DNA of 35,311 bases. Source: Methylomicrobium sp035916875 (GTDB lineage: Bacteria; Pseudomonadota; Gammaproteobacteria; Methylococcales; Methylomonadaceae). Both the position numbers and the translations under genes were made by a program. The first letter of the stretch is position 1. Every line of letters begins with the position of its first letter. The notes below the pieces were generated by a model. It made no database searches, was not told the DNA's origin, and was given only the letters and a program-made list of their open reading frames with translations. Below are positions 16,165 through 23,483 of this stretch, piece after piece. The stretch spans positions 1 through 35,311 of the forward strand of contig NZ_JAXUHN010000044.1 in assembly GCF_035916875.1 (NCBI RefSeq), in the 5' to 3' direction.

Positions 16165-17225
16165 AAACCCAGAGGATTGTTTGGGTCGATGCCATCCATG
16201 AACGGCAGGCGGCGGTCCTGATTAGTCAACTGATAAACCTTGCCGAGCCAGTTGTCGAACACGGCCCTGGCGGTGTCGCGCCAAGTGTTGTCGATCATCT
16301 CGAGCACCTGATTTTCCGGAAATTCGTCCAAACTTCCGCCAGTTTCTCGCGCCGCGATCACATGCTGCCGATAGTCGCTGAAGATCCGCTGCGCCTCCGG
16401 CGTGAAATAATTGACCGGAAACGGCGGATACTCGTCGACTTCGCCGCGATGGTAGCGCAATACCTCGCGCTTGTACTCCTTCAGCAGGCTGATGTCGTCG
16501 TATTCGGGATGGCCCTGAAAAAACACGATCCGAAAGCCGTCCGGGCTGACCGCCAGATGCACGCCCGCCTCCGGACTGGCCGCCAGCACCTTCAATCCCT
16601 TCGCTTCCATGTCCTTCTGAAAAATTTCATTGAAGCGCGAATGCGGCACATCGAAGCGCGTGTTGATTTCGGCAACCAACGGATGCGTGCGGGTGGTCAG
16701 GCGATGCGCATAGACGCCCCAGCGCTTGGCCGGCAGACGGGTGCGCTCGATGCCGTAGCAATACTCGATCAACGCATGCGTCGCGAGACACGAACACAAC
16801 ACCGACGTCACATTTTCCTTGGCCCAGGCAAATACCTCGGTCAACGGTTGCCAAAAATCTTCCTCGGGCAGGTGCGGATGGGTTACGTTCGCGCCGCTGA
16901 TGATCAGCGCATCCAGACCGTCCTGTTTGATTTTTTCGAAAGGCTCGTAATATTTGGCGATATGCGCCTTGGCCGCTTCGCCTCGCGGCAAGCCGTCGAT
17001 CGTAAAAGGATGCACATGAAACTGCGCGATCTGGTTACAGGCGCCGACCAGACGGAAAAACTGCCGTTCGGTCGCTTCCAGTGCCGCATCGGGCATGATG
17101 TTCAAGAGTCCGATATGCATCTCGCGAATGTCCTGATGGCTGGCGCGATCAACCTCCAGGATCACCTCACCTTCCTCTTTAAGCCGGGCGAATGTCGGTA
17201 AATCGGTATGAGCAACTAACGGCAT
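16161..17225 (-). CDS. metA: Homoserine O-acyltransferase, MetA family
   Basis: Acylates homoserine, the first committed step of methionine synthesis. The 354-residue protein is longer than Escherichia coli MetA (309), with extensions before the active site and at the C-terminus. The nucleophile is Cys146 (SCLATH), the catalytic His239 and Glu241 are in FQGHPEYD, and PHSRF at 194-198 matches the substrate loop. The residue reported to set acyl-CoA choice (Gly in E. coli, Glu in Bacillus cereus) aligns with Thr115 in GANVT, so succinyl versus acetyl cannot be called. It lies 12 bases after the ATPase gene and overlaps guaD by 4 bases. Confidence 0.88.
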   Translation of the reverse strand: MPLVAHTDLPTFARLKEEGEVILEVDRASHQDIREMHIGLLNIMPDAALEATERQFFRLVGACNQIAQFHVHPFTIDGLPRGEAAKAHIAKYYEPFEKIKQDGLDALIISGANVTHPHLPEEDFWQPLTEVFAWAKENVTSVLCSCLATHALIEYCYGIERTRLPAKRWGVYAHRLTTRTHPLVAEINTRFDVPHSRFNEIFQKDMEAKGLKVLAASPEAGVHLAVSPDGFRIVFFQGHPEYDDISLLKEYKREVLRYHRGEVDEYPPFPVNYFTPEAQRIFSDYRQHVIAARETGGSLDEFPENQVLEMIDNTWRDTARAVFDNWLGKVYQLTNQDRRLPFMDGIDPNNPLGL

Positions 17226-17237
17226 CGTCTGAATCCG

Positions 17238-18083
17238 TCACTGCCGGGCCGCAATCGCGGAGGCGACCAGGCGGATAAAATCGTCTTCATCCTGCACCTT
17301 TGCCGCATCGTGCGCTTTGATCGTATAACCGTATTGGTCTGCGATCGCCTGGTAGCGCGGCAGTCTGGATTGATACAACTCCGGAAACACCCAGGTCACA
17401 AATTCATCGGGCGGTATCGCATCGGTCGATGCATAGTCTTTTTTCGCCATGAATTCGGCGAGCTTGTCGTCGAGGAAGGCTTCACGGTAATAGAGCGGCT
17501 TCGGATCGGTCTTGGAGCGCTCGATAATAGTTTGCTCCAGATCATTCGGTATTTCGATATACACAATCAGCGTATGCCGGGCAAGTGTTTCGATCACCTC
17601 CGGACAATCGAGCTCACACACGCTACCGCCGGCATCATTGATGAAGTGCTTGTAGCCGTAAATATCCTCTGCCTTGCGAATGAAATCCGGCACATCGTTC
17701 ATCGCGCACACTTCGGCCTGATGATGCAGCCGTTGCCGGCGCTTGAATTCCTCGATCGACAGTCCATGCAATGCCGGATTGCCGAGTTTGCCGAGAAAAC
17801 TCGACACCGGAGCCAGATTTTCGACCGTGATGTTGTTGCTGATCCGGATCGAATCGGACAGCAGCAGATCGCGAAGGAACGGCACATGCATCGCCTGGCG
17901 CTTGATATTGTCCATGATCGGCTCCTCGAGATAGCGGGTGCCGATCCGGTAGTCGCCCGAATAGTGAAACCACTTGGCCTTGGGGAGTTTGTTCGCGAGC
18001 GTGGTCTTGCCGGCGCCGGACATCGCGAGCAAGGTGATCCGTTTCGTCTCCCAATCCAGGAACTCCTGGGGGTCCATTCTCAT
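17238..18083 (-). CDS. P-loop ATPase/kinase-like protein of unknown function
   Basis: The 281-residue soluble protein has a Walker A motif SGAGKTT (22-28) at the end of a first strand, typical of kinase-like P-loop proteins. There is a hydrophobic strand LIVYIEIPND (about 182-191) and an Asp-containing FINDAGGSVCELD block (about 157-169) that could be the Walker B region. No DNA-binding or membrane part is seen. AGGAAA lies 9 bases before the ATG. It sits between a small acidic protein gene (15 bases upstream) and metA (12 bases downstream), so it is co-transcribed with methionine and purine genes. I cannot assign a substrate. Confidence 0.75.
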   Translation of the reverse strand: MRMDPQEFLDWETKRITLLAMSGAGKTTLANKLPKAKWFHYSGDYRIGTRYLEEPIMDNIKRQAMHVPFLRDLLLSDSIRISNNITVENLAPVSSFLGKLGNPALHGLSIEEFKRRQRLHHQAEVCAMNDVPDFIRKAEDIYGYKHFINDAGGSVCELDCPEVIETLARHTLIVYIEIPNDLEQTIIERSKTDPKPLYYREAFLDDKLAEFMAKKDYASTDAIPPDEFVTWVFPELYQSRLPRYQAIADQYGYTIKAHDAAKVQDEDDFIRLVASAIAARQ

Positions 18084-18098
18084 AATGTCGTTTCCTGT

Positions 18099-18398
18099 TT
18101 AATCTAAATAATCCTCGAAATCGATATCCTCGGGGTTGCGCCGATGCTCGTCCAGGTCGGTATAACCCAGATCGTCGTCTTCGAGATCGTCGAAAGGCGC
18201 GCTCCAGTCCTCCGGTTCTTCGATAAAATCGAAGGTCGAATTATACCAGCTCTCGTGATCGTATTCGCCGATGTCGCCGTCGAGATACTGCACCTCGATC
18301 GAATCTTCGTTGTCTTCGATGTTGATGACTTTGAAGGTCAGATTGTTTTCCAAATCCTTGTACCAGTTTCCTACGATAGGATCTGCCACGGTTGCCAT
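18099..18398 (-). CDS. Small acidic DUF6763-like protein
   Basis: The 99-residue, very acidic protein (mainly Asp and Glu in the last 45 residues) has a compact N-terminal half: DPIVGNWYKDLENNLTFKVINIE and a YLDGDIGEYDHESWYNS block with conserved Trp and Tyr. This resembles the small Gly-Asn-Trp-Tyr proteins now grouped as DUF6763, from memory. A role is not known. GAGGTAACTCTT before the ATG is a usable ribosome binding site. It is the first gene of the operon and lies directly below the structured leader RNA. Confidence 0.72.
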   Translation of the reverse strand: MATVADPIVGNWYKDLENNLTFKVINIEDNEDSIEVQYLDGDIGEYDHESWYNSTFDFIEEPEDWSAPFDDLEDDDLGYTDLDEHRRNPEDIDFEDYLD

Positions 18399-18436
18399 AA
18401 GAGTTACCTCGATAAAAAATTGTGCTGTATGGGATC

Positions 18437-18547
18437 AAAAACGGCAGGCTTTCAATCGCGCCCCCGGCCGATAGCGCGGAATCATCGTTTCCCTGATGAT
18501 GGTATGGATGCATCCTGCCCGGATGAGGTTCAACCGGGCCGACAGTA
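18437..18547 (-). ncRNA. Structured leader RNA of the DUF6763-ATPase-metA-guaD operon (riboswitch candidate)
   Basis: Transcription from the promoter at 18554-18582 should start near 18547. The leader can form hairpin P0 (GCCCGG/CCGGGC, 18539-18534 with 18522-18517). It can instead form a three-way junction closed by P1 (GGCAGG 18519-18514 with CCTGCC 18448-18443). The junction arms are P2 (ATCATC/GATGAT, 18500-18495 and 18486-18481) and P3 (CGCGC/GCGCG, 18478-18474 and 18461-18457). P0 and P1 share 18517-18519, so they exclude each other. Five U (18441-18437) follow P1. The start codon is 39 bases further on. No class that I know fits. Confidence 0.55.
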
Positions 18548-18553
18548 ACGATA

Positions 18554-18582
18554 GTTATAGAGGAAGAGCTGCTTTCTTGCAA
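18554..18582 (-). promoter_or_regulatory. Promoter of the metA operon
   Basis: On the minus strand TTGCAA (18582-18577) and TATAAC (18559-18554) are 17 bases apart, a near-consensus sigma70 promoter. It places the start of the message at the 5' edge of the structured leader. The plus-strand gene at 18635 must be transcribed from a promoter overlapping this one. Confidence 0.75.
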
Positions 18583-18634
18583 GATTGGGCTGTGCTACGA
18601 TGCACTCACTCATGACTCTTCAGCAGGCCTCACC

Positions 18635-20107
18635 ATGCAGGAATTATTTATCGGCGGACAGAGTGGCGTCAAGGTCTTATTGAATGCCGCGATGGGCAAC
18701 CGGCACGGCATGATTTCCGGCGCGACCGGCACCGGCAAGACCGTAACCTTGCAAGTCTTGGCCGAAGGTTTTTCGAAAATCGGGGTGCCGGTGTTTCTGG
18801 CCGACATCAAGGGCGATCTGTCCGGCATCGCCAATCCCGGTCAGGCCAATGACAATATCAGCGAGCGCGTGCGACAAACGGGCATGACCTCCTTCCAGCC
18901 GCGCGCCAATCCGACCGTGCTCTGGGACGTGTTCGGCAAAAGCGGCCATCCAGTGCGCACCACGATCGCCGACATCGGGCCGCTGTTGCTGAGCAATCTT
19001 TTGGAACTGAACGACACGCAAAGCGGCGTGCTCTACAGTTGTTTTAAAATCGCCGACGACAACGGCCTACTGCTGCTCGACTTGAAAGACCTGCGCGCGC
19101 TACTGACCTGGATGGGCGAGCATGCGAAGGAACTGCAGGCCGAATATGGCACGATCGCGTCCTCAAGCCTCGGCGCGATCCAGCGGCAACTCCTGGTGCT
19201 CGAACATCAGGGCGCCGAAAATTTCTTCGGCGAGCCAGCGCTGAATCTCGAAGACATCATGAAAATCGACTTCTCCGGCAACGGCGTGATCAGCCTTCTG
19301 GACGCGACCGAATTGACGACCAAGTCGCCGCGCCTGTATGCGACCTTCTTGCTCTGGCTGCTCGCCGAACTGTACGAAAACCTGCCCGAAGCCGGCGACG
19401 CCGACCGGCCGAAGCTGGTACTGTTTTTCGACGAGGCGCATCTAATGTTCGAGCAGGCGCCGAAAGCGCTGACCGACAAGATCGAACAGATCGTCCGCCT
19501 GATCCGTTCGAAAGGCGTCGGCGTGTATTTCATCAGCCAAAGTCCGCTCGATGTTCCGGAAGACATTCTCGGCCAGCTCGGGCTCAAAATCCAGCATGCG
19601 CTCCGGGCGTTCACGCCGAAAGACCAGGCGGTCGTGAAGAGCGTCGCGGGAACCTTCCGCGCCAATCCGTCCCTCGATACCGAAGCCGCGATTCTGGAAC
19701 TGAAGAAGGGCGAGGCGTTGGTTTCGGTGCTCAATGAAGACGGCAGCCCGACGCCGGTTGAACGCGTCTTCATTCGTCCGCCGGAATCGCAAATCGGGCC
19801 GTTGACCGACGCACAGCGCCAGGACATGCTCAACCGCTCGCCGTTTAAAGGCCGATACGACCAGGCAGTCGACCGCGAATCCGCTTACGAATTGCTCAAG
19901 CAAAAAGCCCAATTGGCCAGCGCGGCTGACCTCGAGGACATTCAGTCCAAGGTCGCCCGGAAAGATTCAAGCTCCCCTCGTCAAACCCGCAGCCGCGAAA
20001 CCGCGACCGAAGCACTGCTCAAAAGCGCCGCGCGCAGCATCGGTAGTCAAGTCGGACGACAAATCGTGCGCGGGGTGTTGGGGTCTTTGTTGGGCGGGCG
20101 GCGTTGA
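18635..20107 (+). CDS. HerA/YjgR-like P-loop ATPase (DUF853 family)
   Basis: The 490-residue protein belongs to the bacterial HerA-FtsK-like superfamily, group DUF853 (E. coli YjgR). It has Walker A SGATGTGKT (28-36), an early FLADIKGDLSGIA block (about 54-66), Walker B LVLFFDEAHLMF (about 260-271) and sensor text GVYFISQSPLDVP (about 292-304). A charged linker and a short Gly/Arg-rich tail end it. HerA proteins are DNA translocases; the YjgR branch has no settled role. The start ATG 18635 has only a weak ribosome binding site. It is divergent from the metA operon. Confidence 0.87.
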   Translation: MQELFIGGQSGVKVLLNAAMGNRHGMISGATGTGKTVTLQVLAEGFSKIGVPVFLADIKGDLSGIANPGQANDNISERVRQTGMTSFQPRANPTVLWDVFGKSGHPVRTTIADIGPLLLSNLLELNDTQSGVLYSCFKIADDNGLLLLDLKDLRALLTWMGEHAKELQAEYGTIASSSLGAIQRQLLVLEHQGAENFFGEPALNLEDIMKIDFSGNGVISLLDATELTTKSPRLYATFLLWLLAELYENLPEAGDADRPKLVLFFDEAHLMFEQAPKALTDKIEQIVRLIRSKGVGVYFISQSPLDVPEDILGQLGLKIQHALRAFTPKDQAVVKSVAGTFRANPSLDTEAAILELKKGEALVSVLNEDGSPTPVERVFIRPPESQIGPLTDAQRQDMLNRSPFKGRYDQAVDRESAYELLKQKAQLASAADLEDIQSKVARKDSSSPRQTRSRETATEALLKSAARSIGSQVGRQIVRGVLGSLLGGRR

Positions 20108-20181
20108 CGCGAACAGGAGCAATTGACGTATCCTCATCTCGGGTCCATACTCCAGAAGACATTAAAAAAGTACGCAATACG

Positions 20182-20187
20182 TATAAT
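20182..20187 (+). promoter_or_regulatory. -10 box upstream of the prolyl iminopeptidase gene
   Basis: A consensus TATAAT (20182-20187) lies 32 bases before the ATG. The -35 region is poor, so this is a tentative call. Confidence 0.35.
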
Positions 20188-20219
20188 CTACGCGAAAGGA
20201 ATTCAAAGCCGCTTAACGC

Positions 20220-21203
20220 ATGAAAACACTTTATCCAGAGATCACCCCCAACCAAATTTTTTATCTTGAGACCGGCACCCGGCATTCGGTTTACGTCGAG
20301 GAAAGCGGCAATCCGGAGGGCATTCCGGTAATCTTCCTGCACGGCGGTCCGTGTTCCGGCACCAAGCCAGATCACCGGCGTTTTTTCGATCCCGAAAGGT
20401 ACCGCATCATTCTGTTCGACCAGCGCGGCTGCGGCCTGTCACGGCCGTTCGGCGAAATCGCGAACAACACGACGCAGGATCTGATCGACGATATGGAGCG
20501 CATCCGCAAACGTCTGAATATCAGTGATTGGCTGTTGTTCGGCGGCTCCTGGGGCGCCGCGCTGGCGCTTTTGTATGCCCAGCAGCATCATGGCCGGGTG
20601 CTCGGGATGATCCTGCGCGGCGTATTTCTGGCCCGAAAAATGGATATGGACTGGTTTTTAAAAAACGGCGCGGGACGCATCTATCCCGAACAATGGCGAC
20701 GTCTATACGAAAGTATTCCATCGCGCGACCGAGTCAATCTACTCCAGGGACTTTGTAATGCGATCGGCGGCGGCAACGAGATTGCCCAGCGCCGGGTCGC
20801 GCGCGAATGGTCGGCCTGGGGCGGACAGATAGCGCTCGGCAACGCTTTTCAGGCGGACGAAAATATCCATGTCAGCGAGCAAATGGTTCAGCAGGCCGCG
20901 ATGGAGTTGCATTATGCGGAACACAGCTATTTCATCGAAGAAAACCAGATTCTGGACAATTGCAAACAACTGCTCGCCATTCCGACCGTGATCATTCACG
21001 GCCGCAACGATTTGGTCTGCCCGATCGAAGCCGCGTTCAGCCTACAACACGCGCTGCCCGAGGCTGACATGATCGTACTGCCGAACGCAGGCCACATCGC
21101 TCAGAGCGACGACATGATCGACGCTCTGGTATCCGCGACCGACCGCTTTGCCCGGCGACTGGCTCATCCCGGCGTGGCTGTTTCGCAGTTAGCGAGTCAC
21201 TAG
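20220..21203 (+). CDS. pip: Prolyl iminopeptidase (alpha/beta hydrolase, S33)
   Basis: Removes N-terminal proline from peptides in the cytoplasm. The 327-residue protein has the oxyanion motif HGGPCSG (41-47), DQRGCGLSRP (67-76), the nucleophile elbow GGSWGAA (Ser110), the acid in HGRNDLVCP and the base in NAGHIA. These blocks and the length (about 315-320 in the proteobacterial type) fit PIP well. The helical cap covers about 130-230. ubiX begins nine bases after its stop, so the two are probably co-transcribed. GAAAGGA is 20 bases before the ATG, farther than usual. Confidence 0.9.
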   Translation: MKTLYPEITPNQIFYLETGTRHSVYVEESGNPEGIPVIFLHGGPCSGTKPDHRRFFDPERYRIILFDQRGCGLSRPFGEIANNTTQDLIDDMERIRKRLNISDWLLFGGSWGAALALLYAQQHHGRVLGMILRGVFLARKMDMDWFLKNGAGRIYPEQWRRLYESIPSRDRVNLLQGLCNAIGGGNEIAQRRVAREWSAWGGQIALGNAFQADENIHVSEQMVQQAAMELHYAEHSYFIEENQILDNCKQLLAIPTVIIHGRNDLVCPIEAAFSLQHALPEADMIVLPNAGHIAQSDDMIDALVSATDRFARRLAHPGVAVSQLASH

Positions 21204-21212
21204 AGAAATCGG

Positions 21213-21785
21213 ATGCGGAAAAAACGCTTGATCATTGCGATGACCGGCGCGACCGGCGCGGTTTATGGCGTCAGGATGCTGCAACATCTGCAGTCGCAGC
21301 CCGAGTGGGAAAGCCACCTGATCATATCCGACGCCGGCGTGGTAAATCTGAAGCACGAACTGGACATGAAGCGCGCCGATTTGTATCGATTGGCCGATGT
21401 TACGCACGGCATCAACGACATTGCCGCCAGCATTGCGAGCGGCGGCTTCAAGACCGAAGGCATGGTCATCGCGCCGTGTTCGATGAAAACCCTTGCCGCA
21501 GTCGCTCATGGTTTCGGCGACAATCTGATCTCGCGCTCCGCCGACGTGGTGCTGAAAGAACGGCGCCGCTTGGTGATCATGCCGCGCGAAACGCCGCTGA
21601 ATCTGATGCATATCCGCAACATGGGGACGGTCACCGAAATGGGCGGCATCATTTTTCCACCGATGCCGGCTTTTTACAGTAAATCCGATTCCTTGGCCGC
21701 GATGGTCGATGAAACCGTCGGGCGGGTACTCGACCTATTCGGCCTCAATGTCGAAGGACTATACACGCCCTGGGAAGGATTGTAG
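21213..21785 (+). CDS. ubiX: Flavin prenyltransferase UbiX
   Basis: UbiX joins dimethylallyl phosphate to FMN to make the prenylated flavin used by UbiD-type decarboxylases, here most likely in ubiquinone synthesis. The 190-residue protein has the family signatures: MTGATGAVYGVRML (10-23), VIAPCSMKTLAAVAHGFGDNLISRSADVVLKERRRLVIMPRETPLN (about 87-130) and the late PPMPAFYS block. The length is typical. It follows pip closely. No ubiD is in the window. Confidence 0.93.
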   Translation: MRKKRLIIAMTGATGAVYGVRMLQHLQSQPEWESHLIISDAGVVNLKHELDMKRADLYRLADVTHGINDIAASIASGGFKTEGMVIAPCSMKTLAAVAHGFGDNLISRSADVVLKERRRLVIMPRETPLNLMHIRNMGTVTEMGGIIFPPMPAFYSKSDSLAAMVDETVGRVLDLFGLNVEGLYTPWEGL

Positions 21786-21856
21786 GGTGCGCACCGCGCA
21801 CCTTTCCAAAACTTTCCGGCAGGTCGAGACTTCGAAGGCGCGCAATGCGTGCCCTA
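21783..21856. repeat. Imperfect palindromic element between convergent genes
   Basis: TAGGGTGCGCACCGCGCACC (21783-21802) matches the reverse complement of 21837-21856 at 15 of 20 positions. The element fills the gap between ubiX and the convergent TPR gene, and its right arm overlaps that gene's stop. A near-identical single arm occurs at 33719-33738, so it is a dispersed repeat. It may also terminate both transcripts. Confidence 0.6.
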
Positions 21857-23455
21857 CGCAGCGGGCTTCACGTCGAACGCCACGCAGACCCGCTCCTGAT
21901 CCGAATGAAACGGAATCGTCCGATGAAATAGCGAGGAAGGAAACAACACCAGATCGCCAACGTCTTGATCGACGATTCGGCTCGGGAAATCCTCATGCAG
22001 CCGTGGATAATCGTCGCCGTCGGTGCTGTAGGCAAAACTGCCTTCGTGCCCGTTGCTCTTTTCGGGCAGCTTCAGATAAACGCAGCCGCTGATCCAGCCT
22101 TCCTCGTGGATGTGCGATGTCAGATAGCCGCCCTGCTTCATCCTTAAATACCAGGAACTGGTAAACTCGATCTTGCGCGGGAAGGCCTTGATGATTTCCT
22201 CGCGGCTGCCGGCAAAATGTTGCCGGTATTCCGCAACCTTTTGGCGAATCAGCGCCGCCAGCTTCTGGAAAGACGGCTCCGATCTCAGCAATAAATTGCC
22301 GGCGGACTGCATGCCGTAATACAGCCTTCCCTGCTTTCTTTCGGCGATCGCAAGATGCCGGATGTCCCGCAAAAGTTCATGCAACAGCAGGCTATCGGGC
22401 GCGGCCAACTCGTCGATGCGCGTATGCAGCACATAGTCCATCGGCTCTTTGCAGAATTGATAGGCATTTTGCTGGCCGAAGTTGGTCGCATAGTGTGTCG
22501 CCAGCGCGCCGAGCAGCACCGAATGATGCTTGGACTGGGCCGTGAGTTGATCGAAACGCTGTTTGAACGGCTCGAATTGCCCGGTTTTGTACAGGCATTG
22601 CAGTACCCGCTCCTTGCTGTCGGCAAAGTCGGAGGCTTCGAAATAGGGAATCGCGTCATGTAGACGGCCGGCGAGGCAGAGCGTCTCGCCGAGGTTGTAT
22701 TGCGCGCGGCCATGCTGAGGCTCTGCCGCCAGCGCCCGTTCATAGCAGCGCACCGCCTCTTCCATCTCGCCGCGGTCGCGCAAGGTTTCGCCAAGCGAGT
22801 TCCAAGCATCGGCAAAATCGGGATCGAGCTTGACCGCTTCCCGAAACTCCAGGACCGCATCCTGATGCCGCCCCAGTCCGTACAAGACCGTTCCGAGATT
22901 GAAACGGCCGCGCGCATCGGCATGGATTGCCAGCGCCTTGCGGTAGCATCGCTCGGCTTCTTCGAGCCGCCCTTGCAATTGCAGCACGGAGCCGAGATTG
23001 CCGAGCGCCTCGAAAAAACGCGGTTCCAGATCGACCGCCTTCTGGTAGTGCTGCGCCGCCTCCTTCAAAAATCCCTGCCCCTGCAACAGCGCGCCCAGAT
23101 TGAAATGCGCGGAGGGCAACGACGGCTTCAGTTGCAAGGCCTTCCGGTAACAGGCGACCGCCGCCTTCTGATCGTTCAGCTGCGTCTGCAGCACGCCCAG
23201 GTTGAAATGGATTTCGGCAATGTTCGGATCGATCGCCAGGAGCTTCCGGAAACTGGCCGCCGCTTCGCGAAGCCTCCCTTGTCCTTGCTGGCAAAGTCCG
23301 ATGATGTTGTAGAGCACCGGCGCTTTCGGATAAGAGCCGAGCAACAACTGCGCCTGGGCTTCGGCTTGCTGCAAACGGCCGCTCTGGTAAAGCTGATGCA
23401 GCGCCTGCAATTCGGAGGGTTGCGGCTGTTTTGGAGCTTTCGCTTGGTTTTTCAC
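21854..23455 (-). CDS. TPR protein with C-terminal 2OG-Fe(II) oxygenase domain
   Basis: The 533-residue protein has about seven to eight consecutive TPR units (about 15-290) built on the pattern A-x-x-x-Y-x-x-A-L-x-L-x-P, a helical middle region and a C-terminal domain (about 430-533). That domain fits the putative 2OG-Fe(II) oxygenase family PF13759: SHIHEEGWISG with H448 and H450, distal H511 (SSLFHRTIPF) and R522 (ERVCVAF). Such enzymes usually hydroxylate proteins or peptides, with the TPRs as docking surface. The start is GTG 23455, 28 bases after pqqE, with a poor ribosome binding site. Position suggests a link to PQQ or its peptide; this is not shown. Confidence 0.8.
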   Translation of the reverse strand: MKNQAKAPKQPQPSELQALHQLYQSGRLQQAEAQAQLLLGSYPKAPVLYNIIGLCQQGQGRLREAAASFRKLLAIDPNIAEIHFNLGVLQTQLNDQKAAVACYRKALQLKPSLPSAHFNLGALLQGQGFLKEAAQHYQKAVDLEPRFFEALGNLGSVLQLQGRLEEAERCYRKALAIHADARGRFNLGTVLYGLGRHQDAVLEFREAVKLDPDFADAWNSLGETLRDRGEMEEAVRCYERALAAEPQHGRAQYNLGETLCLAGRLHDAIPYFEASDFADSKERVLQCLYKTGQFEPFKQRFDQLTAQSKHHSVLLGALATHYATNFGQQNAYQFCKEPMDYVLHTRIDELAAPDSLLLHELLRDIRHLAIAERKQGRLYYGMQSAGNLLLRSEPSFQKLAALIRQKVAEYRQHFAGSREEIIKAFPRKIEFTSSWYLRMKQGGYLTSHIHEEGWISGCVYLKLPEKSNGHEGSFAYSTDGDDYPRLHEDFPSRIVDQDVGDLVLFPSSLFHRTIPFHSDQERVCVAFDVKPAA

Positions 23456-23483
23456 AGAAATCTGCTTTATGAGGAGCCAAAAA

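Noticed and set aside
18437..18547. TPP riboswitch
   Set aside because: Only the GTTGAACCT...AGGGAA part is similar; CTGAGA and the GGGGTGC arm are missing and no thiamine gene follows.
18437..18547. Cobalamin riboswitch
   Set aside because: GGCAGG/CCTGCC and AGGGAA are present, but the element is far too short and lacks the conserved core text.
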